From NCBI RefSeq assembly GCF_902167145.1, contig NC_050098.1:129902207-129966206 (forward strand): 64,000 bases of DNA, given 5' to 3'. The DNA is from Zea mays (Eukaryota > Streptophyta > Magnoliopsida > Poales > Poaceae). Positions 11,873 through 23,507 of the stretch are shown here, in pieces (the first letter of the stretch is position 1; each line of letters begins with the position of its first letter). Both the position numbers and the translations under genes were made by a program. Below the pieces are notes generated by a model. The model was not told where the DNA came from and ran no database searches. It was given only the letters and a program-made list of their open reading frames with translations.

Positions 11873-13556
11873 GCGCCTCTGCGCGCCGTGGGCCTGGAAG
11901 CTGGCCTCCTCGGTCCCATCTGCAACCTTCTGGCGCTTCTGGGCAGGCTCCGAAACGAGCAACCCATCAGCGCAACACAGCCTGCGTCACCTCTCCTCCT
12001 CCGACCCCCCGGAGCTACCTGGGGCGGAGGCATTGCTTGCAGCCTCTTTGCCCTTGTCCAAGGGGCTGGGGGCCATGGCGGGATTAGCGCTGGGAGCCAC
12101 AATGACAGGCTGGGGACCCCCCAGCCGGAGCATCGGAGATCCGGATCCCACGGAGGGGGTCTCGGCCGCCTGTCTGGCTTACCGCCACGCTGCTGTCATC
12201 AAGGGTCGGCAACATGGCCAAGATCGCCGTCCTCAGCCCTGGGTCATCACAGAGCGCCGGGATGTCCTGGGGGAGTATCAGGGATTCAGGGACAAAATTC
12301 TCCCCAGTAATCTCCCCACCAGGAGTTCCAGCTCGTCCTAGGACAGATCGGTACCCGGCCCACGCTAGATCCTACAGATGTCCTTCAGGCCGGTGAACCA
12401 GTAGGACAGGTGTGGCCTCTTCTGTAGCGGCGCGATCCGGCGCTTCAGGAGATCGCTGACCACATGCATTGACGTCAGGCTGCTCGTGGCCAAGACCTTG
12501 ATCCTGTCCAATATGGGTAGGAACTCTGGCGAGAGGGATGGCTTGGTCCTCCAGTGCTTGCGGTCGAGTGCTGGACCATTGCTCTGCAGGATGAGGCGGT
12601 CGTTGGCCTCGGTGCTGGTGATCACCCAGTCGCTGCGCCAGTTTTCCCACCTCGCACCACCAAAGGTGGGGATGTAGACTATGGCCGGATCTGGCCTCAT
12701 CTAAAAGTAATAGGCACCGATGTGGTCCCTAGTCTTCCCGGACTTGACCAACACGAAAAAATGGCAGAAGAGGGAAGTGCAGGGGCCCACACCTACAAAC
12801 ATCTCGCAGAGGTGGACGAAGATTGCTGCCTAGAGGATGGAATGGGGTGTGAGGTGTTGAAGCTGAAGCCCGAACTCCTCCAGCAGTATCAGGAAGAAGG
12901 GCGAAATCGGCAGTGCCAACCCGCAAGAAATGTATGAGGTGAACAACACAAACTTCCCGGCGGTGAGATCGCCAAGGGGAGCAGCGCCGGCACGGATTCT
13001 TCCGAGGAGCCCTGACGCGCTCCACCCAAGCAAGCCACGCACCAGGTTGAGCGCTTCCTCAGCCGGAAAGCGATCAGGATGACCGAGCGATGCCATGGCG
13101 TGTGCGGCAGCGCGGGCGTGGAATAGAGGAGCACGAAGGCAAAGGGGCGCAACCGATTGGGAGAGAATGCAAAAAGGTAACTGCTGCACACGGGGTGAAT
13201 CCTTTTTCAGGGAAACCTGAATCCTTTTTTAGGAAAACTCTCTCGCGCGCCCCTGAATCACCGCAGGAAATCCCGTTCGATGGGCACCTAGGACCCAGGC
13301 ACCCCAGTCTATGACACGGGGGCCCGGGTCCACAAGTCATACAGTTTGTGTGCCGGATTTCGGGTGCGGAAAGAGCGAACCGCCGCACGCGATAGCGCGC
13401 CTCCTTGGGGCCGCTGCAGAAGACAAAATGTTATTTTAAAACCAATGCAGCGGCAACGAGGCGCCCCGCGCGTGGCCCGACGAAACCACCAGGCGTGGGG
13501 CCGTGGGTCAGTCAGCTGCAGGGACAGATATGGCAGTTGACGTGACCGAAGGTGGA

Positions 13557-13562
13557 TTTATA
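13557..13562 (-). promoter_or_regulatory. TATA box for the antisense gene of element 1
   Basis: The minus strand reads CACTATAAATCCACC, about 460 bases upstream of the antisense ATG at 13096 and outside the LTR. The leader between them is open and GC-rich. Element 4 has a TATA box in the matching place. Confidence 0.45.
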
Positions 13563-13668
13563 GTGGGCGTGTCAGCAGACATGCTAAAACAGTGCACCAA
13601 TCACCGATCAGGCCATGTTGAGGTAAAGTACAAGCTTTGGCCCCACCTGCAGGCTCGCATCCTCCCCT

Positions 13669-13688
13669 GAGGTGGGCCCGGGGGCCAC
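13669..13688 (+). other. Polypurine tract of element 1
   Basis: A G-rich stretch, GAGGTGGGCCCGGGGGCCAC, directly abuts the 3' LTR. It would prime plus-strand DNA synthesis. Confidence 0.6.
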
Positions 13689-14868
13689 TGTCGGTACCCT
13701 GAAACTAGGGTACCCCTTACTGCTGTATAAACGCAGTACCGATGCGGCTATTTTTTAGTCACGTGGTAAAAGAGCTGTATGTGGGACCAGGCCATGTCTC
13801 GCCCCAGTCTCGGGCGACTACTCTAGGCTAGCAACAGCACCTGAGCCCACCACATGGGCGGGTCCGGTGCCACCATGTGTCCAGAGAAAGTGACATACTC
13901 TAAGGCATCACTAGTGAGTCTGAACCCCCATGGGAAGGTGCCGGACCCCTGTATATGCGGTCCGGGCCTCCAAGTTTGGTCCATGACCTCCACGTGTGCG
14001 AACTGGACACCTGGAATGGGATCCGGACCCCTCTGTATGGGGTCCGGGCCGCCCACAGTGGGGTCCTAGGGTTCCAGGACAGAACATACCCGGGCCTTAA
14101 TCAGGACCCATGTGGGGGTCCGGTGCCGACATGTGTCCAGACCTGATCTGGTGGGATCCGGACCACATCACATACACTCCTGCTCCCCGCCCAGGCGGAG
14201 ACCCGATGCTGCCACGTGGCCTACTGCGCGTGCATAAGCCAACGGGCGGAACCTGACATGAAGCCTTTGGGCTACGCGCGTCTTTGCATTCATTACGGAT
14301 AAGACGTGTGCCTGTCTATTCCAGTGACAGACGGAGTGCCCAGTCCATGCTGCGTGGGGTCGTGATGTTACTCACACATTACCATAGCAAGGACAATGAC
14401 TCACCATTACTCGTGTGTTTCCAAGAAAAGGGTAACTACCTATCAATTCTGCATGGACTGCAGTCATCATGACTCCCGCTAATTACTAATGCGTTACTAA
14501 GGCGGAGGGAATCTGAACGGCTCCGCCTATATGCCTCTACTCATGTGTGTTGTCAGCATTAATTATTCACATAATGTATTCCTTCCATTATGCTCCTAGG
14601 CCCGCATGTCGAGGCTCAGCATCCTTGTATGTACCTCCCTTAAACTATAAAAGGGAGGGGACACAGCGTTACAAGGGACACGCTCAATACAATTTACAGA
14701 CAGTGGAGGTAGGGTATTACGCTCCGGCGGCCTAAACCACTATAAACCCTCGAGTGTTCTTGTGTTCATCTGAAATTCACCAAACAGGCAAGTGCTTAGG
14801 CCCCCTCCTCATCTTAGGATTAGGGCAGGTGCATTCTGCCACCCGGCTGGAGGTTTTTCCCTCCGACA
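13689..14868 (+). repeat. 3' LTR of element 1 (1180 bp)
   Basis: Opens TGTCGGTACC and closes CCGACA, so the termini are inverted TGTCGG/CCGACA. It contains many GGTCCGGG/GGACCC words and a TATA box at 14646. At 14869 the sequence changes abruptly to chromovirus reverse transcriptase. GCCAG (14869-14873) would be one half of the target duplication. Confidence 0.85.
14646..14652 (+). promoter_or_regulatory. TATA box in the LTR of element 1
   Basis: AACTATAAAAGGGAGGGG, about 220 bases before the LTR end. A strong plant TATA match in the expected place. Confidence 0.6.
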
Positions 14869-14871
14869 GCC

Positions 14872-15830
14872 AGGATATCATCAGCTTAGGATCCGATCTT
14901 CGAACATATCGAAGATGACTTTTATTACCAAGTATGGGCTATATGAGTACACAGTTATGTCTTTTGGTCTGACGATTGTGCCAACCTTCTTCATGAATCT
15001 GATGAACAGTGTGTTCATGGATTATCTGGACAAGTTTGTGGTGGTATTTATTGATGACATTCTCATATATTCTCAAAGTGAGGAGCATGTGGATCATATG
15101 AAGATGGTATTGCAGAGGCTACGAGAGCATCAGTTATATGCGAAGTTGAGCAAGTGTGAGTTCTGGATTGATGAAGTCATGTTCTTGGGTCACATTATAA
15201 ATAGAGATGGATTGGTTGTGGATCCAAAGAAAGTAGCAAACATCCTGAACTGGTAAGCGTCGACAGATGTTCGAGGAATCAGGAGCTTCATTAGAATGGT
15301 CAGATACTATCGGTGATTCATTGAAGGTTTTTCAAAGATTACGAGACCAATGACAGCTCTGCTAGCAAATAAAGTTGAGTTCAAGTCGACCTAGAAGTGC
15401 CAAGAAGCCTTTGAAGCCTATCTTAATTTTGCCTGATGTTCACAAGCCATTCTCGGTGTATTGCGATGCTTACTATACCGGTTTGGGATGTGTATTGATG
15501 CAACAGGGAAGAGTCGTGGCATACTCGTCCTGACAATTGAAGGTTCATGAGAAGAACTATCCAATCCAGGACATGAAACTAGCAGCAGTGGTTCATGCAC
15601 TGAAGACATGGAGGCACTATCTGTATGGGCAGAAGTGCGATGTTTATACAGACCACAAGAGTCTGAAGTACATATTCACCTAGTCGGAGCTAAATATGAG
15701 GCATCAAAGATGGTTAGAGTTGATCGAAGACTATGAATTGGAAATTCACTACCATCAAGGCAAAGCGAACATCGTGGAAGATGCTTTAAGCAAAAAAGTC
15801 AAGTCAACATGATGGTCGCTCACCCGATGC
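14872..15830 (+). pseudogene. Reverse transcriptase-RNase H of element 2
   Basis: Starts inside the SGYHQLRI block and continues through [15 protein letters not shown], the catalytic FIDDILIYS (about 15050-15075, both aspartates present) and [16 protein letters not shown]. After a TAA at 15254 and a TGA at 15314 it reads YR-x-FIEGFSKITRPM. The RNase H includes [31 protein letters not shown] and IHYHQGKANIVEDALS. A frameshift near 15420 and stops at 15392 and 15531 complete the damage. Chromovirus enzymes usually read FIDD where other Gypsy clades read YVDD or YIDD. Confidence 0.85.
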
Positions 15831-17350
15831 CTTATGAGTTGGCCAAAGAATTTGATAGACCGAGCCTCAGATTTTTGAACAACACGTGAGGAGTAACAGT
15901 CGAATTAGAGCCCACCTTAGATTGGGAAACCAAAGAAGCGCAAAAGAATAATGAGAAGATCAATGAAATATGGCAGCTGATTCTAGAAGGAAAAGGCAAA
16001 GATTTTCGAGAAGATGCAGAAGGCGTGGTATGGTTCAAAGATTGCATGTGTGTTCCCAATGTTCAATCCATTCAGGAGTTGATCCTCAAGGAAGCTCATG
16101 AGACAACCTATTCCATACATCCTGGAAGCAAGAAGATGTATCAGGATCTAAAGAAAAAATTCTGGTGGTACGAAATGAAAAAACAGATTGCAGAGCACAT
16201 GGCTATATGTGATAGCTGTCAGAGAATCAAGGCAGAGCATCAAAGGCCAGCTAGTCTATTGCAACCGCTACAAATTCCTCAGTGGAAATGGGATGAGATC
16301 GGAATGGACTTCATAGTCGGGTTGCCCCGCACTTGAGCCGACTATGATTCCATTTGGGTAGTAGTGGACCGCTTGACCAAGTCAGCCCACTTCATACCTG
16401 TAAAGACTAGCTACAACAGTGTAGTATTAGCAGAGCTATACATGTCCCAGATTGTTTGTCTCCATGGTGTGCCAAAGAAGATAGTGTCTGACCGAGGAAC
16501 ACAGTTCACCTCTCATTTCTAGCAGCAGTTGCATGAAGCTTTGGGTACACATTTGAATTTCAGTTCAGCTTATCACCCGCAGACAGACGGTCAGACTGAA
16601 AGAACTAACCAGATCCTCGAAGATATGTTGAGAGCCTATGCATTGCAAGATAAGTCTGGATGGGACAAGAGATTACCCTATGCAGAATTCTCCTATAACA
16701 ACAGTTACCAGGCCAGTTTGAAGATGTCACTGTTTAGGCACTATGGAAGGAGTTGCAGAACTTCGTTGCACTAGGATCAGCCTAGAGAGAAGCAGGTGTT
16801 TGGGCCTGACATTTTTCTCAAAGCCAAAAAGAACATCAAGATGGTTCGGGAGAATCTGAAGATAGCATAGTTAAGGCAGCAAAGTTATGCAGACACAAGA
16901 AGAAGAGAGCTGAGTTTTGAAGTGGGAGATTTTGTCTACCTGAAGGTATCACTTATCAGAGGAGTCAGAAGGTTTGGGGTCAAAGGCAAGCTAGCACCCC
17001 GATATGTTGGTCCGTATCAAATTCTTGCTAAGCATGGAGAAGTGGTGTATCAGCTCAGCTTAACGGAGGATTTGTCAACATTGCATGATGTCTTCCATGT
17101 GTCTCGGTTGAAGAATTGTCTGCGTGTGCTAGAAGAGCAGTTGCTAGTAGAAGACCTGGAGGTCCAAGAAGACTTGACCTACATAGAGAAGCCAACGCAG
17201 ACTCTAGAGACTGCAGATATGGTCTCCCGATGGAACACTATCAGGATGTGCAAAGTCAGATGGGGTCACTACTCCGAGAAAGAAGCAACTTGGGAGCGTG
17301 AAGATGGTCTGATGGCCAAGGATCCCGAGCTCTTTGCTGGCCAACCCTAA
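15831..17350 (+). pseudogene. Integrase with chromodomain, element 2
   Basis: The zinc finger spans HPGSKKMYQDL to CDSCQRIK (about 16110-16225). The core has GMDFI, SDRGTQF and DGQTERTN, all three catalytic acidic residues kept. The C-terminus has the GDFVYLKVS and FGVKGKLAPRYVGPY blocks and then a chromodomain (about 17180-17310, YIEKPTQTLETAD to VRWGHYSEKEATWE). The chromodomain would read histone marks and steer integration into heterochromatin. Stops lie at 16334, 16520, near 16773 and near 16868. The final TAA at 17348 looks natural. Confidence 0.85.
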
Positions 17351-17370
17351 ATCTTGAGGGCGAGATTCTT

Positions 17371-17386
17371 TTAAGGGGGATAAGTT
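17371..17386 (+). other. Polypurine tract of element 2
   Basis: TTAAGGGGGATAAGTT immediately precedes the LTR, matching the AAGGGGGATA type used by this branch. Confidence 0.6.
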
Positions 17387-19953
17387 TATAATGCTCTGAA
17401 TTTGGGGATACAAATTTTCTTCTCCAATATTCACCAAATTCAGGCGTTACTCTCTTTTTCTCTTCCTGCTCTGCTCCTTCCTCCCATTTTCAAAGCAATA
17501 TAGAGACTGGTGTCCGTATCGCGTGTAAGCAAAATCCTAAGTTGGAATTGTTGTTGCATCATGCTGGAGCATATTTATTTATGTCTGATGTGGTGCTTAG
17601 GAGTGCATTCACTTATTATGGGATTTCTATTCGCTGAATAAACTTGATTAGAAGCAGGCGAGCTCGAGTAGAGGAGAATAAGCCCCGCGGCTCAGCCCGT
17701 GGCCTGTCTCGCGTGCTCAAATCGCTGCCCCCATGCACGCCCCCTCCCCCACTCCCCTTTCCCTTGCACCCATGATCTAGGAAGAGAGAAACTACCCTCT
17801 CCCTCTTCCTTCTCTCTCCCACTCTCTCCCTGCCCTCATTTGGATCCCTGGTGAGCGGTTGCTGCCATCCGTCGATCCCATGGTAAGCTTGCCCCTCTCC
17901 TCCCCCTCCTCTCTCTCCTCCCTTCCTCCCACTTCGTGGTGCCCCTACCCGCCCTGGCGCGCGGCGCCCTCAGCGCACAGGCCTGTCCGCGGTAGCCCTC
18001 CCCCGGCGCGCCCCTGCATAGACCCTCCCCAGCCCCGCGCAGCCCCCTCGGCACGGCTCCTCCGCCCGGCGAGCTCCTCCCCCGGCGCGGCCCTGCCTCC
18101 GCGCAGACCTCGCCGGCACCCTGGTGCGGCCCAGCGCGCGGCCGCCGACCCCCTGCCTGCACGCGTCCCTTGCCCAGTGCGCGCCCCTGCTCAGCCCGGC
18201 CCCTGCGCGTAGCCCCAGCACGCATTGTAGCATTTTCAGTTTTGTTTGAATCACGCGTGTGTCGTGCGACAATCTTTTTAATTCACCTAGAATCGCGTAT
18301 ATTAATTAAAGTGTAGTGTAACGACGATAAATCAAGTATCGAACTAATTAGGATCAAGTGCTAATTTTATTTACGCATTGCACGAATATCAATGAATATA
18401 ATTATGTTGAGATAAATATTTTAGTCCATAACTGTTTAACGTAATCGCTATGTTTCTCGGCTGTAGCTTCGACCGTCGTAGTTTATTTTCACGCATAGTC
18501 GTAAATGCGACTCCTGTGCCACGCATCTGTTTAGTTGTTCTATTTTATTGTATGGTGTATTGTTCCTTTCTATGTTAAGAATGTGGAATATATGTTTGAA
18601 CTAGTATAGATAACAGTCCGTTGGTGGATTCTGAGGAAGTTGCAAGAGAAGACATTGAGCAGCAGCTGATTGGTGAAGGCAAGTGTCCTCTGACCTATTT
18701 ATGTCCTACTCATTTTATAATTCATCTCCCCGCATTTACAAAATTTATGCCTAAGGATTTACTAGTCTTTGTTTATCCTGTCCTTGATAACCTATTTGGG
18801 TTGGATTATCTCTGGATTAGCTCTATACTAGCGCTTCTCTTTAATCAATGAACATGATGAGATTATTTATGATATGATGTTTTGTTTTGGAAATGATGAT
18901 GGCATTGTGATATTTAAGGGGCCTCGAGCGGTTTATCGAGTGCCTCTCCGTAAGGACTGGTTCGTTGGATGACCACCCGGGAAAACACTACAGCCATGAG
19001 GGTGGAATGGGAGGCCCTTAGCTAATTAATTAGAGGAACTGGGGTGTAGTTTTCTTCGCCGTCGTGCCGTCAATGGGGCTCAGTGTACGCGTCTCACTGG
19101 CCGAGGGTGGTTTGCCCCTTGGGGAGGAGTGTGGTACATTTAGGAAACCTAACGAACGGCTACATCTTAGGGAATCTTTGTAAAGGCTTCGTAGTGAATC
19201 CCTTGCCATTCACCTCGGGAGTGAAATCATGGCTCGTGGGTAAAGTGTGCAACCTCTGCAGAGTGTTAGAAACGGTTATATCAGTTGTGCTCACAGTTAT
19301 GAGCGGCCTTGGGAGCTCCTTTGATTAGAGATGCTACGATTACAGATGATGATGAGGATAATTATGGTTTTCCTGGTGATGATTATGATTATGGTTTCTG
19401 GTGTTCTTTCCGTTTGGAAGGAGTACCTTTGAGTTAATAACTTGGGGTTATTGCTAAAACTTGGCTCTACTAGTAATAATTACCTAACCAACTAAAGGCA
19501 ACTGCTCTGAGCTTCACCCCACATACAACTAGTCCACTTTTAGCCAAACGGAACAATTGTTGAGTACGTTGATGTGTACTCACCCTTGCTTAAAACATCA
19601 AAACACCAGGTTGTCCACATTGCAACCCCTGCTCAAGAGAAGATGAAGTCATGGCGGAGGATTTCCAGGAGTTCCAAGACTATGATGAGTTCTAGGCGTG
19701 GGTTCGCAGCAAACCCCCAATCGGCTGCCTGTGAAGGCCGTGCATTGCTACGTTTCGTTTTTGCACTTTGATTTATGTTTAAGACTATGTGGATGTCTTG
19801 GGCATCATGATGTAATCAAATTAATACCTTTTTTCGTTATTATTTGAGCACTGTGTGATGATATCCAACTATGTAATTGTTGTGTACGTGTATTGCTGAT
19901 CCTAGCACATACATGGTTCGCATTTGGTTTGCCTTCTAAAACTGGGTGTGACA
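17387..19953 (+). repeat. 3' LTR of element 2 (about 2.57 kb)
   Basis: Starts TATAATGCTCTGAA, which I read as a decayed TGTAACGCCCTGAA (all differences are transitions), and ends GGTGTGACA. It contains a GC-rich block (about 17880-18215) preceded by a good donor-like G|GTAAGC at 17883. AT-rich sequence follows, echoing the leader-exon and intron layout of the giant LTRs. ORFs in the GC-rich block have no recognisable domain. Confidence 0.8.
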
Positions 19954-20173
19954 CTCCCTCATGGGTCCCTCCTAAGAGTGAGATCCAGGTGCCGTTGGCG
20001 AACGCTGACACCCCTACGCACACATGGACCGTCCGGCTCGGCGCAGGGAACACCGCTCCTTCTGTCAGGTCGTGGACTGTCCGGCCATAGGTTACAGATC
20101 ATCCGTGCCGTCGCAGTGAGCCTGCCAAGCGGAACAACTCCTAGAGATTGGCACCTAGATCGATACCAACACA
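19954..20173 (+). repeat. Probable end of the 5' LTR of element 3
   Basis: Sequence between the end of element 2 and a primer-binding-site-like stretch, ending in ACACA. Element 2 appears to have inserted in this LTR. The LTR start is not visible, so this is an inference from order. Confidence 0.45.
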
Positions 20174-20176
20174 GTT

Positions 20177-20194
20177 TTGACGACTCCGTTGGGG
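20177..20194 (+). other. Primer binding site, element 3 (probable)
   Basis: TTGACGACTCCGTTGGGG is close to the TTGGCGACTCCGCTGGGG stretch found after the 5' LTR of several grass Gypsy families. Confidence 0.45.
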
Positions 20195-20199
20195 ACAAG

Positions 20200-21608
20200 G
20201 TGTGATGACCCATCAGATCGGCCCTCGATGGCTGGTTCAAAGGATCACTATCGGCTGAAGACCAACAAGAATTCGAGGAACACAAAGAACAACTGATCAA
20301 GGAGGCCCAGGCCAAATTCCTGGCCAACTTCAAGGTGGACAGGAATCACAAGATCGTCCAATAACGGGCGACTAATGTGGCTTCGTTCCGACGTGTTGCT
20401 GCTACCGCATGGTAAGCAAAACAAACGAAATTCAAGCACTTAGATCTTACATAGATGAACAACTAGAACAAATGCAACAAATAATAGGGGTATGCAAGAC
20501 GATTACAAGAGCCTAGCACGTGCATTTGATAAATCTGTTGTTGCTAATTTTCCTTCGCACGAGATTCAAACTAAGAAAAATACACATGATTCATCGACTG
20601 CAAATTGGCACGATCAATCCCAACCACTTTATGGGATGTCGATGAACACATCTCCTGAACAACCACAACCTCCTACACAGATTGGGGGTAAATCCACCAA
20701 TCTGCGCACGGTCGGACCATCCATGCATTAGCATGGACTGTCTAGACCAGCGACAACCAGTCCCGTTTCCTGAACCGAGCCACCGAAATCCATATTATGG
20801 TTGTCGTATTCCGCACAAATCCTAAAAGACACATACAAATCGTCCGCCTATGCGACCGGACAGTCCACGTGTTACGCCGGACAGTCCAACGTAGAATATG
20901 CAGAACGCGATGTACATTTTCATCACCCATCTCTACATCTGTCTAAGCCAAGCTTCCCATTGCTCCCTACGTCCCCTCAACATCATATCATTGCTCCACA
21001 GATACGTGGGGTGAGCACTTTTTGGCCCCGAGGAGGCCGAAAAAGGATGACCAGCCATATGAGCCACCAGGGCAGGCATTAATGCCCCATAGAACCCAAG
21101 CCCTGGACAAGAAGGAAACATAATACCCAAATGCCCACACCATTGATGGACCAGAGGACCGGTGGACTACTATCAGCTGTCATTGACATAGTAAGGGAAG
21201 AGATAGCTGGGCGTTCTAAGATAAGCTCGCAGTTAGTATGACCCCTAGGGGAAGTCTTATCCCTAGGGAACAAGAATACCCAAATTTTTTAAAAAAATTG
21301 GTGACTATGGCAAAAGCACGCATGAGCACATGCCCAATTCCTAGCAAAATTATGAGAATTGGTCGATACAGAGGCGTTTCGTGTCCATTTATTTTCTTTT
21401 TCTTTAACTGGGACTACATTCGCTTGGTACGCCACGCTGCCCCTAACTCTATTTTTCGTGGGGGGTTTAGAGCAAAACAATCTTGATCACTTTTTCTCCG
21501 ACAATTATTAGTTAGACTTGGTAGAGTTAGTAGCTCTGTGGTAGGGGAAGGTCAAATCAGTCAATGACTAGTTCTAGAGGTTTCGAGACACAAGGAACCG
21601 ATGCTTCC
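20200..21608 (+). pseudogene. Gag N-terminal part, element 3
   Basis: One frame begins DGWFKGSLSAEDQQEFEEHKEQ (about 20228) and runs to a TAA near 20361. Further pieces follow in other frames: 20492-20731 (HDQSQPLYGMSM, proline/glutamine-rich) and 20801-21082. It would be the capsid region, but I recognise it only by position and composition. It is low-complexity and full of stops. It continues past Sirevirus A at 34323. Confidence 0.5.
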
Positions 21609-22304
21609 TGAAAGGATCACGATGCCCAAGAGGGGGGGTGAATTGGGCTTTTCTAAAAATCAACACTAATTAAAACCTAAGCAAGAGCTAAGCAAGAGCC
21701 CAACTTCACCCCAACAACTAGCACTAAGATAATAATACTAGAAATGCAACAATGCTAAGACAATACTTCAAATACTTGCTAAACAAATACACAATGTGAA
21801 GTGCTTGAATTAAGTGAGGAATGTAAAGCAAGGTTTAGAAGACTCCTCCAATTTTCCTGAGGTATCGAAGAGTCGGCACTCTCCACTAGTCCTCGTTGGA
21901 GCACCCGCGCAAGGGTATCGCTCCCCCTTGGTCCTCGCAAGAACCAAGTGCTCACTACGAGATGATCCTTTGCCACTCCGGCGCGGTGGATCCCTCGAGA
22001 CTGCTTACAAACTTGAGTCGGGTCACCAACAAGATCTTCACGGTGATCACCGAGCTCCCAACGCCACCAAGCCGTCTAGGTGATGCCGATCACCAAGAGT
22101 AACAAGCCGTAGACTTTCGCTTGACCAAGAGAAGCCTAATGCAAGTGGTGTGTGCTCTAGGTGGCTCTCGCTAGCACTAATGAGGAACAAATGCAGAATT
22201 AAGATCCTCTAATCTCCTCACTAGGCTTTTGTGCTTGCAATGTTCTAGCAATGTGCTGGAATTAATGTGGGCAGCAAAACATTGAATATGGTGGGTGGAG
22301 GGGG

Positions 22305-22315
22305 TATAAATATCC
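22305..22315 (-). promoter_or_regulatory. TATA box in the left LTR of Sirevirus A
   Basis: The minus strand reads GGATATTTATACCCCC. It lies just downstream of the palindrome cluster in the direction of transcription. The right LTR has the matching GCTATTTATACCCCC. Confidence 0.6.
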
Positions 22316-22364
22316 CACACCCACCAACTAGCCGTTACCAGCACTTTTCTGTGCATGGGCGCAC

Positions 22365-22660
22365 CGGATAGTCGGTCGCCACTGGTGCGCCAACGGTGCG
22401 CCACCGGTGCGCCAACGGTCGACTCCAACGGCTAGTTCTGACAGTTAGCCGTTGGGCAGATGGCACACCAGACAGTGAACAGTCACTGTCCGGTGCACAC
22501 CGGACAGTCTGGTGCACTGTCCGGTGCGCCACTAAAATTCATTTCTGAAACTGGCGCTCTCGGGTTTCTGTGGGAGAAAACTCTTCCCTAGGGCCACCTT
22601 GGCCCCATCTGGCAGAGGGCGCATCGGACAGTCTGGTGCACACCGGACAGTCCGGTGCCC
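22365..22660. repeat. Sirevirus palindrome cluster in the left LTR
   Basis: Repeated CACCGGACAGT-CTGGTG and related inverted words at about 22365, 22480-22530 and 22625-22660. Several half-sites are mutated (ATCGGACAGTCTGG, GGATAGTCGG). This motif is known to be conserved in Sirevirus LTRs. Confidence 0.8.
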
Positions 22661-23099
22661 CAAGGCCAGAAACCCTATTTCCTGTTTTTCAGCTGTTTTT
22701 CAAATCGGTTTTCGTTCTAACTTGTGAGTGAGTTCTAAAGTGACACCTAGCACTATATGTGAGTGTGAATGTGCACCAACACTACACTAGAACTCTCTTG
22801 GTCAAACTACTCATCGACAACCCGTCTTTATAGTACGGCTTAAAAGAGAATAAAAGACCTAACTAAATCACGAGTGTCCACATCTCCTTGACACTCGGAC
22901 TCCGTAGTCCTTCACCTTTTGTTTCGTCATTTTAGCCGTCGCTTCGAGTTCTTATCTCCGGGATTGTTTTCACCGTTGTAGTACTTCTACCTATAATGCG
23001 ACCTAACTTACCATTTGTCTCTGCAAAACACACGTTAGTCACATATAACATTACGTTGTCATTAATCACTAAAACTAACCAGGGGCCTAGATGCTTTCA

Positions 23100-23113
23100 A
23101 TCTCCCCCTTTTT
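23100..23113 (-). other. Polypurine tract of Sirevirus A
   Basis: The minus strand reads AAAAAGGGGGAGAT directly before the 3' LTR. Further GGGGGAG copies occur nearby (about 23467 and 23492), as is usual for Sireviruses. Confidence 0.85.
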
Positions 23114-23507
23114 GGTGATTGATGACAACCCTACAAGATTTGTGAGAGTAGTTTGTTTTGAAATTTCTGTCAATAGAAAAGATGGTTAGTTATACTCAGT
23201 AATCTTTGACAGAAAGAATGTGTACCATAATAATAAGAATGAGCGCATACACATCGTAAGTTTCTTGTTCATATAAAAGTGAAACCAAATCGATGAACAA
23301 GAACTAAAAGACTGGTGATAACATATAAGGTGAAAACATAATACACACACAGTCAACATAAGCATCGAGAGTATATATAGAGTTTGTGAGCCAAAAGCAC
23401 CAAGCTAGTACAGAGAGTAACAAGCACATATATTACATCAAAATGACTCTCTACTAACTCCCTAACTCCCCCTAGCTCTCACAACTCATATCTCTCCCCC
23501 TTTAGCG

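Larger units (their letters stand above)
9637..13096 (-). pseudogene. Antisense gene of element 1 (putative gypsy-type transposon domain plus coiled coil), broken
   Basis: Read on the minus strand from an ATG at 13096. The N-terminal part carries the signature ISPFFLILLEEFGLQLQHLTP (about 12840-12900) and continues through LCEMFVGV, WVITSTEAN and DLLKRRIAPLQ. This is the plant family that Pfam lists, from memory, as putative gypsy-type transposon. The C-terminal part (10429-9640) is a long charged coiled coil with repeated REE/RRE heptads, then a folded-looking tail ending RALSA with a TGA at 9637. TAG stops lie at 12830, 12701, 12365, 12338, 10429, 10387, 10309 and 10027, and a TGA at 10132. 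A solo LTR interrupts it. Function unknown; element 4 has an equivalent gene in the same place. Confidence 0.7.
4305..14868 (+). mobile_element. Gypsy element 1 (Tat-type, degenerate, 5' part missing)
   Basis: Order on the plus strand: nucleocapsid-protease, reverse transcriptase, RNase H, a second RNase H, integrase, a spacer, an antisense gene on the other strand, polypurine tract, 3' LTR. Dual RNase H plus a long antisense gene between pol and the 3' LTR is the layout of grass Tat-lineage Ty3/Gypsy elements. The 5' LTR and gag N-terminus lie left of the window beyond giant LTR copy A. The right end is clean at the CCGACA terminus (14868), where the interrupted reverse transcriptase of element 2 resumes. 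The reading frame carries ten TAG stops and at least four frameshifts, so the element is dead. Confidence 0.85.
14869..19953 (+). mobile_element. Gypsy element 2 (chromovirus, Tekay/Del-like), 3' half
   Basis: Element 1 is inserted in its reverse transcriptase, so gag, protease and the 5' LTR lie left of the window. What remains is reverse transcriptase from the GYHQLRI block, RNase H, integrase with a C-terminal chromodomain, a polypurine tract and a 2.57-kb LTR. A chromodomain after integrase and long LTRs mark the Tekay/Del branch of chromoviruses. Stops include CGA-to-TGA and TGG-to-TAG changes as well as TAG at glutamine. Confidence 0.85.
21609..23099 (-). repeat. 3' LTR of Sirevirus A (1491 bp)
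   Basis: TGAAAGGATCACGATG to GATGCTTTCA on the plus strand. Nearly identical to the right LTR apart from scattered substitutions and an extra copy of a ggtgcgcca-type unit near 22380, which explains most of the 19-bp length difference. Confidence 0.95.

Noticed and set aside
17859..18225. Proline- and alanine-rich ORFs on both strands in the LTR of element 2
   Set aside because: Composition effect of a GC-rich leader block.
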